Shown: positions 53,423 through 63,063, numbered from the stretch's first letter. The stretch: DNA of 64,000 nt from Roseivirga sp. (GCA_029262895.1 JAJCYM010000064.1:62001-126000), one strand, 5' to 3'. Notes: generated by a model not told the origin, from the letters alone. Numbers and translations: made by a program.

Positions 53423-54145
53423 CTATTTCTTAATCTCCATCTTCTTCAGATAGTCAATGGCCAGCAAGCGATCATCCTTATTGACATACCAGGCCCGATC
53501 TCTGGGAATACGTATTCCATTTTCAATGCTCATTCCCTCCAGGGTAATATATTCTCCATCATTGATGGATTCATCATGGTAAAAGCGATAGCCCTCCATA
53601 GCATAGGTATCCGGATTAAAATAAAAATACCAGACATCTGAACCCACGGCCTCATCATAGGTCACTTTAAGCGCCAGAACATCCTTCTCATTAAAAGTGG
53701 TCTGCTGAACTTCCGGTGCTATAATAGTACCCTCATCTCTTAATTTCATGGGTAAGCCATACAGATAACTGTAGTAATTCCGCATTCTTCGTGCGCGATC
53801 GTTGGTCAGGTTCAGACTATCTGCTTCAGCTTGTGAAAGTGGCTCACGATAGTCAACCAAAAAAGAGCAAGTGTCCTTGTTATCCACCATCCAGACCATT
53901 TCTCTTCCGCCCGTTATCTGTCTTAATTCAAAAGTGCCATTCTTGTTGTCAATAACAACCTTGCTCGGGCGCATGGTTCGACCGGGGCCCTCCATATGGA
54001 TCACCAGATCCATTTTAATCTCATTCCACTTGCTATCAGGGTCATGAAAGGAAATGCTTCGGTTTAACAGTTCAGGAGCGCTAATTTCCTGACCAACAGC
54101 AGTGTAAGTAAGTAGGAAGGATAATGCAATGAGTATTCGTTTCAT
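53423..54145 (-). CDS. Secreted DUF6503-like (LolA-fold) protein
   Basis: A protein of 240 residues with a signal peptide (MKRILIALSFLLTYTAVGQ). It looks like the DUF6503/LolA-like beta fold: APELLNRSISFHDPDSKWNE, DLVIHMEGPGRTMRPSKVVI, ITGGREMVWMVDNK, YYSYLYGLPMKLRDEG, KVTYDEAVGSDVWYFYFNPD. No catalytic site. Family name is by resemblance. Confidence 0.75.
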   Translation of the reverse strand: MKRILIALSFLLTYTAVGQEISAPELLNRSISFHDPDSKWNEIKMDLVIHMEGPGRTMRPSKVVIDNKNGTFELRQITGGREMVWMVDNKDTCSFLVDYREPLSQAEADSLNLTNDRARRMRNYYSYLYGLPMKLRDEGTIIAPEVQQTTFNEKDVLALKVTYDEAVGSDVWYFYFNPDTYAMEGYRFYHDESINDGEYITLEGMSIENGIRIPRDRAWYVNKDDRLLAIDYLKKMEIKK

Positions 54146-54238
54146 AAGACAGCAGCTTTGACCTTGAATTTAGTGCTTTAGCGAATCAATTGTAACAGAT
54201 GTTCTTATTTTTGCATCCGATACCCCAAAATTGAATTG

Positions 54239-54958
54239 ATGGACATCCCAAAGTGGCAGCCGGAATACCTTGAACCTATACTTGCCATTGCTCTGGTCAC
54301 CATTGGTTTTAGCATTTATCACTTTGTTTCTATCTCTGAAAAAGTGAAAAGCAGCTTTGTTAGCAAGCATGGTGAAGTGCGAGGTAATACAAAGGCTTTA
54401 TGGTTTTACCGCTACCTGGGTGCCATGACAATAGGCATTGTCCCATTGCTAATCATGATGCCATTACTGGGAAAAAGCTTCGAGGACTATGGTATTGCTT
54501 TTAAAAATAACCTGACTTCCCTATACTGGATTGTTGGATTGGCCGCCATCATCATCCCAATGAATTTTGTCAATTCCAAAAAGGAAAAAAATCTGGCCTT
54601 CTATCCCAATGTTCGTGAACCCGAATGGACCAAAGCCATGGTGGCCAAAAACGCTTTTACCTGGTGTGCCTACCTATTTGGTTATGAACTTATGTTTAGA
54701 GGTATCCTGCTATTTTCAACCGTGCCATTGCTAGGAGCCTGGCCTGCCATCGCACTCAATGCGGCACTTTATGCTTTGGTACATGTTCCAAAAAATCTTG
54801 AAGAGACTATCGGTGCTATTCCTCTGGGAATAATACTCTGTCTGGTGACATTAACCACAGGTACCATTTGGGTGGCCTTTTTTGTGCACATTACCTTGGC
54901 GCTGTCCAATTTCTTTTTCTCCTTGAAGCATCATCCTGATATGAGAGTAATTTCATGA
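54239..54958 (+). CDS. CPBP-family membrane protein (Abi/Rce1-like) with altered active-site motif
   Basis: A protein of 239 residues with about seven helices. The CPBP core is present: the E150xxxR154 motif (YELMFRGIL), H182 (ALVHVPKN), and H217 with N224 (FVHITLALSN). The first Glu of the classical EExxxR pair is replaced by Tyr149, which may reduce or alter protease activity. Such proteins are CAAX-type proteases or bacteriocin self-immunity factors. ATG at 54239; the stop overlaps the next ATG (ATGA). Confidence 0.8.
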   Translation: MDIPKWQPEYLEPILAIALVTIGFSIYHFVSISEKVKSSFVSKHGEVRGNTKALWFYRYLGAMTIGIVPLLIMMPLLGKSFEDYGIAFKNNLTSLYWIVGLAAIIIPMNFVNSKKEKNLAFYPNVREPEWTKAMVAKNAFTWCAYLFGYELMFRGILLFSTVPLLGAWPAIALNAALYALVHVPKNLEETIGAIPLGIILCLVTLTTGTIWVAFFVHITLALSNFFFSLKHHPDMRVIS

Positions 54959-55944
54959 GTAAGCGAATTTTTATCACCGGGGGAACCGGCTTTATCGGCA
55001 GAAAATTGGCTCATAAACTAGCAGATGAAGGCAATGAAGTTGTGGCACTTATCCGAAGTCAGAGCAAAGCCAAAGACCTTCAGCATGAGCGAATTTCATT
55101 TGTAGAAGGAGACCTGTTCAATCAAGAAGCACTTGCTCAAGGCATGCAGTCCTGTCAGCAGGTATATCACCTGGCCGCATTTGCCAGTGTTTGGGCCAAA
55201 GGCGATACGTTCGCTCAGGTGAACATTCAGGGCACACTCAACATCCTGGATGCAGCAAAACAAAATGATGTAGAAAAAGTAGTGGTCACCTCCACGGCAG
55301 GAGTAATCGGTCCGGCTGTTGATGGACCAGTGCATGAAGAAACTGCTAGACAGGTAGATTTTTTCACTGACTACGAGAGCACCAAGTATGAATCAGAATT
55401 AAAGATTAAGGAATATGTGGCCAAGGGACAACATGTTGTCATCGTCAACCCAACACGGGTCTATGGCCCCGGGCCACTTAATGTGAGTAATTCTGTGACC
55501 AAATTGGTAAAACAATATATTGAGGGGAAGTGGAAATTTATGCCGGGGGATGGACAATCTACTGGCAACTATGTTTTTGTAGATGATGTAATTAATGGGC
55601 ATGTGCTGGCCATGGAGAAGGGTCGTGCAGGAGAACGCTATTTACTAGGTGGAGAAGACGCTACTTACCATGAGCTTTTTGATACCATTGCCGATATTGG
55701 AGGTAAAAAGTACAAGCTTTACAAGATGCCGCTTGGCGTTATGTTGAGCTTTGCCAAAATCCAGCTCTTTATGGCGGATAGTTTTGGAAGGCAACCAATG
55801 ATTACTCCGGGTTGGGTGAAAAAATACCTCTATAAATGGAGCGTCTCCAGCGAAAAAGCAGAAAGAGAGTTGGGTTATAAAATCACATCTTTAAAAGATG
55901 GTGTTCAACAAACCGTAGATTGGGTAAGGGAAGAAGGAATATGA
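54955..55944 (+). CDS. NAD-dependent epimerase/dehydratase (extended SDR)
   Basis: A protein of 329 residues: NAD motif ITGGTGFIGRKLAHKLADEG, QQVYHLAAFASVWAKGDTFA, the catalytic YxxxK in YESTKYESELKIKEYV, and NPTRVYGPGPLNVSNSVTKL. It resembles dihydroflavonol-reductase-like or 3-beta-hydroxysteroid-dehydrogenase-like SDR enzymes rather than sugar epimerases. The substrate is unknown. Both ends overlap neighbours as ATGA. Confidence 0.85.
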   Translation: MSKRIFITGGTGFIGRKLAHKLADEGNEVVALIRSQSKAKDLQHERISFVEGDLFNQEALAQGMQSCQQVYHLAAFASVWAKGDTFAQVNIQGTLNILDAAKQNDVEKVVVTSTAGVIGPAVDGPVHEETARQVDFFTDYESTKYESELKIKEYVAKGQHVVIVNPTRVYGPGPLNVSNSVTKLVKQYIEGKWKFMPGDGQSTGNYVFVDDVINGHVLAMEKGRAGERYLLGGEDATYHELFDTIADIGGKKYKLYKMPLGVMLSFAKIQLFMADSFGRQPMITPGWVKKYLYKWSVSSEKAERELGYKITSLKDGVQQTVDWVREEGI

Positions 55945-56738
55945 GCGTAGCAAGAACATTCACGTTAATCACTGGTGCCAGCAATGGTATAGGAGAAGCT
56001 TTGGCAGAGAACTGTGCCCGTAGAGGAGATAATGTGCTACTTGTAGCGCTACCTGAACCTAAGCTGGAGAAAGCAACCAAGGCACTCACAGAACGATACC
56101 CAAATCAAACTTTCTATTGCCTTGGAAAGGACTTAATGCAAAAAGAGTCTCCACAGGAAATCTATGATTGGTGTAAAGACAATGGATATATTGTTGACAA
56201 GCTTATGAACAATGCCGGGCTGGGAAACTCTGGTGCCTTTGAGAGCAAATCTGCCCAGTTCTACTATGGTCAGATGCAGCTGAACATGGTGAATCTGGTA
56301 ATGTTGACTCACATTTTCCTTCAAGACCTAAAATCACTACCTAAGAGTTATATACTCAATGTGTCGAGCATGGCTGCATTTTATGATATCCCTTACAAAG
56401 GAATTTACTCGGCCAGCAAAAGTTTTGTTTACTCTTTTTCGCGATCACTCCGAAAGGAATTGGAAGCAACCAATGTCGGAGTCACGGTGCTTTGCCCCGC
56501 AGCAGTATTGACCAATTCTGATGTACTCGCTCGTAATGAACAGATGGGTTTTTTCTCCAAATTGACGCAGGCCAGACCGGAGGAAGTAGCTGAATATACG
56601 ATCAACAGAATGCTTAGTGGAAAGGCTGTAGCCATCCCAAAAGCAGTACCCAGGTTCTATAAAGCATTGGGCAGAATCATTCCTTATAACCTAAAAATGA
56701 GGATTCTGGCCAAACAGTTTGTCAAGCAAAAACAATAA
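55941..56738 (+). CDS. Short-chain dehydrogenase/reductase (classical SDR)
   Basis: A protein of 265 residues: TLITGASNGIGEALAENCAR (TGxxxGIG), KLMNNAGLGNSGAFESKSAQ (NNAG), NVSSMAAFYDIPYKGIYSAS with catalytic Tyr and Lys in YSASK, and PAAVLTNSD. Ends basic (AKQFVKQKQ). ATG at 55941 is the third member of the operon that begins with the CPBP gene. Substrate unknown. Confidence 0.88.
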   Translation: MSVARTFTLITGASNGIGEALAENCARRGDNVLLVALPEPKLEKATKALTERYPNQTFYCLGKDLMQKESPQEIYDWCKDNGYIVDKLMNNAGLGNSGAFESKSAQFYYGQMQLNMVNLVMLTHIFLQDLKSLPKSYILNVSSMAAFYDIPYKGIYSASKSFVYSFSRSLRKELEATNVGVTVLCPAAVLTNSDVLARNEQMGFFSKLTQARPEEVAEYTINRMLSGKAVAIPKAVPRFYKALGRIIPYNLKMRILAKQFVKQKQ

Positions 56739-56742
56739 AAAA

Positions 56743-56764
56743 AGGGACCAAAATTGGTCCCTTA
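56743..56764. terminator. Bidirectional terminator between the SDR and pentapeptide-like genes
   Basis: AAGGGACCAA (56743-56752) pairs with TTGGTCCCTT (56755-56764) with a two-base loop, A-rich before and T-containing after. It serves the convergent genes on both strands. Confidence 0.7.
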
Positions 56765-56785
56765 TCATCTATGAATATAGGTACT

Positions 56786-57520
56786 CTAGTTATCTCTTAA
56801 CATATATTTTGAGAAACTTCGACCATTGATATCTGTGTATTTAGTATCGATGTCCCACCTGACGTACATGTCTTTGACATCAAAATCACCTCTCACTTTG
56901 GTGTATTTCATATCTAATGAGCGTTCAAAGCGAGCTCCTGTAAAGCTCACTCCATCTCTGAACTTGGTGTATTTGAAAATAGCGTCCTCGTCAAAAGTAC
57001 TCTTAGCGAAGTTGGCTTTCTCTTCAAATTGCGCATACTTGAAAGTAGTCTCGTCATCAAAAGTTGAACCCTCAAAGCTGGCATCCCTTTCGAATTCAGA
57101 ATACTTGAACATGGCATCTCTTTTGAAATTGCAGTTCTCGAACTTCACATCACTTTCAAAATCAGCGGTAAAGGTATATCCCGACCTGTCTTCATGGTAG
57201 TAAGCAATCACATCCTCTTCAAAAGTGACATTCACAAATGAGATTTTGCTTTCAATCACCTCATTTACCGTATTATCACCCCCATCTCTCCACCATCTTC
57301 TTCTTCTTGGTAAATCTGGCGACTTTTCATCCATATAGGTGAAATCCAATACTCCGGTTACGGTGACATTCTCATAGGTGATGTCTGTACCTTTTTTCAT
57401 TGCGTCCATGATGTCTTCTGCCTTGACAGTTGTTCCGCTTTGACCAAAAGCATCAACAGAGAAGATTGTTATCACAAGGGTCGCAATCGCTAGCGTTTTG
57501 ATTGATCTCATTGTTTTCAT
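56786..57520 (-). CDS. Secreted pentapeptide-repeat-like protein
   Basis: A protein of 244 residues with a signal peptide (to AFGQ). Residues about 85-210 hold repeats with a regular pattern of Phe every five residues (DVKFENCNFKRDAMFKYSEF, ASFEGSTFDDETTFKYAQF, ANFAKSTFDEDAIFKYTKF), a pentapeptide-like quadrilateral beta-helix. The unit is roughly 20 residues, with FKY at each turn. Such helices can act as scaffolds or DNA mimics; the role here is unknown. Confidence 0.8.
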   Translation of the reverse strand: MKTMRSIKTLAIATLVITIFSVDAFGQSGTTVKAEDIMDAMKKGTDITYENVTVTGVLDFTYMDEKSPDLPRRRRWWRDGGDNTVNEVIESKISFVNVTFEEDVIAYYHEDRSGYTFTADFESDVKFENCNFKRDAMFKYSEFERDASFEGSTFDDETTFKYAQFEEKANFAKSTFDEDAIFKYTKFRDGVSFTGARFERSLDMKYTKVRGDFDVKDMYVRWDIDTKYTDINGRSFSKYMLRDN

Positions 57521-57734
57521 TAGTTTCTGAATTTCTTCTTTATAGACTGTAAAATTAACTTTTCGTTACAGTTCTCCAATATAAGATGTTGGCAAGAGCT
57601 AAAAGGTTGCTCAAACAGGCAAGAAACCACTACCTCACTGGATATCAATGGCTTGAGCTTTGCATTTTTGAGTAAGAATCAACATATTTCATAATAGATT
57701 TTTTTTGTCTCATACACTTTTTACAGACTCAGCT

Positions 57735-59573
57735 ATGAAATTTCCGAAAGCCCTGCTCTCAACAGCACTCTTGCTCACTTTGGTATTTTCCTGCAAGACG
57801 GGTGAAGATCCCATTACGGTGACTACCTCCAATTTTGCCGTAACAATTGATGAAAACCCTACTGCAGGCCAAAGCCTGGGTATGGTTTCAGGAACTACAA
57901 GCAGCGGTTCTGTGACTTTCACTTTAACCGCACAGACACCCGCTGGTGCCTTTGCTATTAGTGCTTCATCCGGTGATCTGACTGTAGCCAACGCCTCGCT
58001 TTTTGACTTTGAGGCAAATCCCACCTTGACAGCGACAGTCACTGTTGCCAATGGGTCAGTAAGTCAAACGGCCACTGTTACCGTTACCTTAAATAATGTT
58101 CCTGATGCCGTTAATGCAATGGATGAAACGGTCAGCATCGATGAAAATCCAACCGCACAAGATATAGTAACTACAGTGTCGGCTACAAACGATGCAGGAA
58201 CACTGACCTACACAATCGACTCACAGACACCTAATGGGGCATTCCTACTTAATGGTTCTACAGGAGCCTTAACCGTAGAAGACGCAAGCCTATTTGACTT
58301 TGAAGTTAACCCAACTTTGACTGTTACCTTTACCGCCTCCAACGGCACAGTTTCAGATCAGGGAACAATCACCGTCAATCTCAACAATGTATTGGAAACC
58401 TTAACAACACAGGATGAAACCGTCAATATTGATGAGAATCCCAATACAAATCAGGAATTGGTTACCATAACATCAAATACAGACTTAGGCGATGCTACTT
58501 TTAGCCTAGCCAATGAAAGTGTGACAGGGGCATTTGCGATAGATGCTACAACAGGTAAATTGACCGTGGCTGATGCCAGCAAATTCGATTACGAGACAAA
58601 TACTTCTTTAACTGCCACGGTTAATCTCACCAATGGGAGCTTGATGGCCACATCAATCGTGACGGTCAATCTAAATGATGTTTTCGAATTGGTCTGGAGC
58701 CAGATTAGCGCCAGTGCCGGATTTGGGGACCGCTATAGTCATGGGTTTGTAGAACTGAACGGGAAGATGTGGATCATAGGCGGAATATCCGGTATTAATC
58801 GAACGAATCAGATTTGGTCAAGTTCTGACGGGATTACCTGGACCCAGGCAACAATTGCCGGAAACATATTCTCTGCAAGAAACGACTTTGATGCCATTGT
58901 TTTTAACAACAAAATCTGGGTTATAGGTGGTTTTACAGACAATGGCAGAACTAATGAAATTTGGTCGAGCCCGGATGGAACCACGTGGACACAGGAAACT
59001 CCTGTTGGCAACATTTTTACGGCACGCGGAGGCGGTCAAACAGTGATTTTCAATAATAAACTATGGCTGATTGGCGGCAATATTAATGCCGGTGATCCGA
59101 CAAATGAAATCTGGTCTACCTCAGATGGAACAACATGGACTCTGGAAGTTACTACCAATATATTCTCAGGTAGAATGGGTCATCAGGCCGTCACATTAAA
59201 CAGTAAAATCTATGTTATCGCAGGCTCTTCTTACAACAATGATCAAATTCTGGTTCAAGGCAATGAGGTTTGGTCAAGCTCAGATGGTACTACCTGGACA
59301 CAGGAAAATGCGTCTGGACATTTTAGTAGCAGATGGTTGCATCGCGTAGTAGCACACAATGGTGAGTTATGGCTTATTGGTGGTGAAGTCAATGGTGTAA
59401 GGAGCAAAGAAGTTTGGAAAAGTTCCGATGGCATAAATTGGACTGACATGAGTAGTGAAAGTACATTTGATGTCAGAGATAACCTTGGCTTGCTGGTATT
59501 CAATGGCAAAATGTGGATTACTGGTGGCAGTAATGGAAACGGAACACTCTCAGATGTATGGAGCTCTAACTAG
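57735..59573 (+). CDS. Surface lipoprotein with cadherin-like repeats and a Kelch-type propeller
   Basis: A protein of 612 residues from ATG 57735; lipoprotein signal ends LVFSC. Residues about 30-315 are three cadherin-like repeats of ~95 residues, each with the block ENPTA then LTVANASLFDFEANPTLTAT-like text and NLNNV (Ca-binding Asp/Glu sites). Residues about 320-610 form a beta-propeller with Kelch-like blades: IWSSSDGITWTQ, WVIGGF, FNNKLWLIGGNINAG. Probably a cell-surface adhesion or carbohydrate-binding protein. Confidence 0.82.
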   Translation: MKFPKALLSTALLLTLVFSCKTGEDPITVTTSNFAVTIDENPTAGQSLGMVSGTTSSGSVTFTLTAQTPAGAFAISASSGDLTVANASLFDFEANPTLTATVTVANGSVSQTATVTVTLNNVPDAVNAMDETVSIDENPTAQDIVTTVSATNDAGTLTYTIDSQTPNGAFLLNGSTGALTVEDASLFDFEVNPTLTVTFTASNGTVSDQGTITVNLNNVLETLTTQDETVNIDENPNTNQELVTITSNTDLGDATFSLANESVTGAFAIDATTGKLTVADASKFDYETNTSLTATVNLTNGSLMATSIVTVNLNDVFELVWSQISASAGFGDRYSHGFVELNGKMWIIGGISGINRTNQIWSSSDGITWTQATIAGNIFSARNDFDAIVFNNKIWVIGGFTDNGRTNEIWSSPDGTTWTQETPVGNIFTARGGGQTVIFNNKLWLIGGNINAGDPTNEIWSTSDGTTWTLEVTTNIFSGRMGHQAVTLNSKIYVIAGSSYNNDQILVQGNEVWSSSDGTTWTQENASGHFSSRWLHRVVAHNGELWLIGGEVNGVRSKEVWKSSDGINWTDMSSESTFDVRDNLGLLVFNGKMWITGGSNGNGTLSDVWSSN

Positions 59574-59740
59574 CCAGTTACCATCTCAAATAACCTACAA
59601 CTCGATTCAGCAAATTAACAGTTTGATTCATTAGTATGCATTCAGTCTCAACATAGTGGACCAGGTTGATTACCTTTGAAACAACCCTGAGTTTGAAACA
59701 AATTCAAGGTTTAGACCATCTTCTTATATAAACCGACAAC

Positions 59741-62134
59741 ATGTTCAAAAACTATATCAAAGTAGCCCTTCGTAGCCTACGAAGACAGCCTGGGTACACC
59801 ACATTAAACATATTAGGTCTTACAGTTGGAATTGCATCCAGTCTAATCATTCTACTCTACATTTTTCACGAAACCAGTTTTGATAAACAACATTCAAAGG
59901 CTGATAGGATTTATCGTCTTTCAACAGAAATTACTGAGCCTGACAACTCATTTAAATGGGCAAGTATGACTCCCCGTGCCGCATTTACACTTAAAAACGA
60001 AAATCCAGAGATAGAACAGGCCGCTCGATTAAGTGGTGCAAGTGGTCAAGGCGGAAGACGTTTCGCATTAGGCGATGTCGACTATTATCAAGAAAATGTT
60101 TATTCCGCGGACTCAACTATTTTTGAAGTCTTTGATTTTGATTTTGTAGCTGGAGACCCAAATACAGCACTAGAAGCGCCTAATACTATGGTCATAAACC
60201 AATCTATGGCCACAAAAATATTTAAGGACGAAAACCCAATCGGTCAAACCATAAAAACAGGTGCTAATAGAGAAATCTCTATTCAAATTACTGGTGTGTA
60301 TAAGGACATGCCTAATACATCTCATCTCATTGCTGATGCTTTGATATCCTGGAAAACTTTGAGACCAGGGGCTGATCCAGGTTGGGGAGGATGGGGTGTT
60401 ATGTCCTATCTCTTAGTTAATGAGGGGGTGACTCAAGAAGCATTGCAAGTGAAGCTCGATACAACTGTTGCCAAATATATAGCTCCTATTTTCGAGCCTA
60501 TCAATATCAAGGTTAAAATGATACCTGTCCCGCTATTGGACATCCATCTTACCTCGGATTTTGAAGGAGAACCTGTGGCGGTTGGGGATATTGAATATGT
60601 CAGAATATTCTCTGCTATTGCCATTTTCTTAATCATCATAGCTAGCATCAATTATATGAATTTGGCCACAGCGCGTTCTGCCAAAAGGGCCATGGAAGTT
60701 GGCCTAAGAAAAGTAATGGGTGCTGAAAGAAGAGGTTTGATTGGTCAATTTTTAACCGAATCTATTTTAATCACGCTCATTGCAATGGTACTAAGTATCC
60801 TTGTTATGATGGCTGCAGTTCCGGGTATAAATGATATTGTAGGCACCAACCTTGATGTAGCAGCATTGCTTGAAACGAATGTAGTATTGGCAGCTATCGG
60901 AATAATCTTTATCACTGGATTTATTGGTGGATGTTATCCTGCCTTCTTTTTATCATCCTTTCAACCTGCCGCAGTACTCAAAGGTGGGGGTAGTAAATCT
61001 GGAGGTAAGATATTAAGAAAGACCTTAGTGACCATCCAATTTGCGATATCCATTTTCATGTTGATAGGCACCTTGGTTATCTATAGGCAAATGCAATTTA
61101 TTAGAAACAAAGATTTAGGTTTCGATAAGGAGCAAATGATGCAAGTCAATTTCAGAAGCAGGGCTGACGTAGAAAAATGGCACGTACTCAAAAATGAATT
61201 GGTTCAAAATCCCAACATTAGTGGAACTGCATCCTCAAGTACAACTCCCGGTAATGGTTATGGTAAAAATATATTCTCGATCGAGACGGAAGAAGGACCA
61301 ATGGATAACATTGGACTAGACAATTATCGCGTTGATTACGATTTCTTTCCAACGCTTGGCATTGACGTGGTGGAAGGAAGAAATTTCTCCTTGGATTATG
61401 CTTCTGATACTGCCCAAGCGGTGATGGTAAATGAAGCCATGGTGCGCAGAATGAACTGGACCAACCCTATTGGTAAAAAGATTCAATTGAGTGGCAACCC
61501 TGATACTCCTCCAGCTTTAGTGGTTGGTGTGGTCAAAGATTTCCATCAACAATCACTGTATGATCCTATCACAGCATTAATGTTCATGCCTAGCCGGCTC
61601 AATCCCGCATCCATAATTAAAATTTCGGGAGACATTACACCTACCATAGCATTTATCAAGGCTGCTTGGGAAAGGACATATGAGACTACTGCGTTTGAGT
61701 ATACCTTTGTTGACGAACAATTCATGGAGAACTACGAAGCAGATCAAATCCGTGGACAATTGTTCCTAGGCTTCTCTGGTATGACCATCTTAATTGCTTG
61801 TTTGGGCCTATTAGGCCTAGCTTCTTACACCGCAGAGCAGCGTTCTAAAGAAATTAGCATAAGAAAAGTGCTAGGTGCTAATACATCAGGTCTTGTCAAT
61901 CTATTAATTAGGGATTTTGTGATACTCATTGTTATAGCAGCTATCCCGGCTTCTTTTTTGGGTAACTGGCAAATGAATGAATGGTTGGAAAATTTCGAGT
62001 TTCACACTACTATAGGGATTCCAATTTTCGCAACTGTCCTGATAGGCACTATTTTAATTACCGTACTTACGACTGGATACCATGCACGTAAGGCCGCCAC
62101 TGCCAATCCTGCCGAGAAACTGCGAAGTGAATAA
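59741..62134 (+). CDS. MacB/FtsX-like ABC transporter permease without prefix domain
   Basis: A protein of 797 residues: N-terminal MFKNYIKVALRSLRRQPGYT with a helix at about 20-41, MacB periplasmic domains, the FtsX blocks with RAMEVGLRKVMGAERRGLIG and ISIRKVLGANTSGLVNLLI, and a C-terminal helix ending ANPAEKLRSE. Same family as the permeases at the left end but with no ~75-residue prefix and no PadR gene next to it. Substrate unknown. Followed by a terminator. Confidence 0.9.
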   Translation: MFKNYIKVALRSLRRQPGYTTLNILGLTVGIASSLIILLYIFHETSFDKQHSKADRIYRLSTEITEPDNSFKWASMTPRAAFTLKNENPEIEQAARLSGASGQGGRRFALGDVDYYQENVYSADSTIFEVFDFDFVAGDPNTALEAPNTMVINQSMATKIFKDENPIGQTIKTGANREISIQITGVYKDMPNTSHLIADALISWKTLRPGADPGWGGWGVMSYLLVNEGVTQEALQVKLDTTVAKYIAPIFEPINIKVKMIPVPLLDIHLTSDFEGEPVAVGDIEYVRIFSAIAIFLIIIASINYMNLATARSAKRAMEVGLRKVMGAERRGLIGQFLTESILITLIAMVLSILVMMAAVPGINDIVGTNLDVAALLETNVVLAAIGIIFITGFIGGCYPAFFLSSFQPAAVLKGGGSKSGGKILRKTLVTIQFAISIFMLIGTLVIYRQMQFIRNKDLGFDKEQMMQVNFRSRADVEKWHVLKNELVQNPNISGTASSSTTPGNGYGKNIFSIETEEGPMDNIGLDNYRVDYDFFPTLGIDVVEGRNFSLDYASDTAQAVMVNEAMVRRMNWTNPIGKKIQLSGNPDTPPALVVGVVKDFHQQSLYDPITALMFMPSRLNPASIIKISGDITPTIAFIKAAWERTYETTAFEYTFVDEQFMENYEADQIRGQLFLGFSGMTILIACLGLLGLASYTAEQRSKEISIRKVLGANTSGLVNLLIRDFVILIVIAAIPASFLGNWQMNEWLENFEFHTTIGIPIFATVLIGTILITVLTTGYHARKAATANPAEKLRSE

Positions 62135-62155
62135 GTAAAAGGAATTACAAATTTT

Positions 62156-62191
62156 AAAAAGGCTCAATTCAGGTTTGGATTGAGCCTTTTT
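62156..62191 (+). terminator. Terminator after the 59741 permease
   Basis: AAAAGGCTCAAT (62157-62168) pairs with ATTGAGCCTTTT (62179-62190) with a ten-base loop and a following T. It ends the permease transcript. Confidence 0.85.
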
Positions 62192-62366
62192 ATATAGGGA
62201 TTTTTATCACAGGCCTGGGACTACTTGTTTTGGCTTCCTTTACTACTAAATAAGGTTCAACCCGGTTTTTTGGCCCGCCATTCTGTAGAGTTGGGAATAA
62301 AGAAATAAGTTGCCCTATTCAATACATGAAATTCTCCAACCATTGGTCCCTTAGTCGATGTTGTCC

Positions 62367-62422
62367 AAAAACAAAAATCCCTGACAATTAAGCCAAGGAT
62401 TTTTTTCCACACACTGGTACGT
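62367..62422. repeat. 56-base direct repeat with decayed hairpin (copy 1)
   Basis: Begins AAAAACAAAAATCCCTGACA and ends CCACACACTGGTACGT. The hairpin arms AAAAATCC and GGATTTTT remain but the inner stem is broken compared with copy 2 at 63008-63063, 641 bases away. Confidence 0.6.
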
Positions 62423-62532
62423 TGAGTTTAAATGCTAATCGTTATTCCGACCCTTCTACACAACCCTGATCTGCCGACCATTGATGTGCCTGAAGAAAAG
62501 TATCTCTTTATCTGGTTGAGGAATACAGATAC

Positions 62533-62746
62533 TTAGGCGCTTGGTGAATAACATCTAATTATGTTTCAAATGTATCAGTCAATCGGATCTATGTCGCAGT
62601 AAAGTCCAGGGTACAGATACGACAATCAAGGGGTATAAAACGGACTTGAAATCACCCCAGTTTTGGCATTCACGGTAATCCACACAACTAAAATATTTCA
62701 AGGGGCACAAATGCGACATTCCAGGGGTACAAAACAGACACCTTTT
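62533..62746. repeat. Repeat block 1 with four copies of a 20-base motif
   Basis: Contains CCAGGGTACAGATACGAC (62606-), CAAGGGGTATAAAACGGACT (62627-62646), CAAGGGGCACAAATGCGACA (62699-62718) and CCAGGGGTACAAAACAGACA (62721-62740). The pairs are ~93 bases apart. Homologous to 63219-63426, including the leading TTAGGC and the TTTCAAATGTA region. All copies point the same way, so they are direct repeats. Confidence 0.65.
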
Positions 62747-63007
62747 ACCTTAACTGATGATAAACAGCACAATGGCCGGGTTAAACTACCGACAGTTTCA
62801 TCAAGCCCATAGTTTGTCCTTTTCTCTCTAATTCGAATAATGGGGACCTGGATGGTTAACCCGGATAATGCAATAGACTTTCCATTACCACCTCCGTTGC
62901 ACAAACGAGGGTTAAGGGTCGAAAGCCCATGAATATTACCCTGAAGCAATGAGACCATCAATTGCTTAGTATTCGTACAAACCCTCCAATACTCTTCTAT
63001 TGATTCT

Positions 63008-63063
63008 AAAAACAAAAATCCCTGACACTTCTTGTCAGGGATTTTTTCCACACACCGGTACGT
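63008..63063. repeat. 56-base direct repeat with intact hairpin (copy 2)
   Basis: AAAAATCCCTGACA (63014-63027) pairs with TGTCAGGGATTTTT (63033-63046) over 14 bases with a five-base loop, so this copy is a strong bidirectional terminator. It ends CACACACCGGTACGT-like, matching copy 1. Confidence 0.7.
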
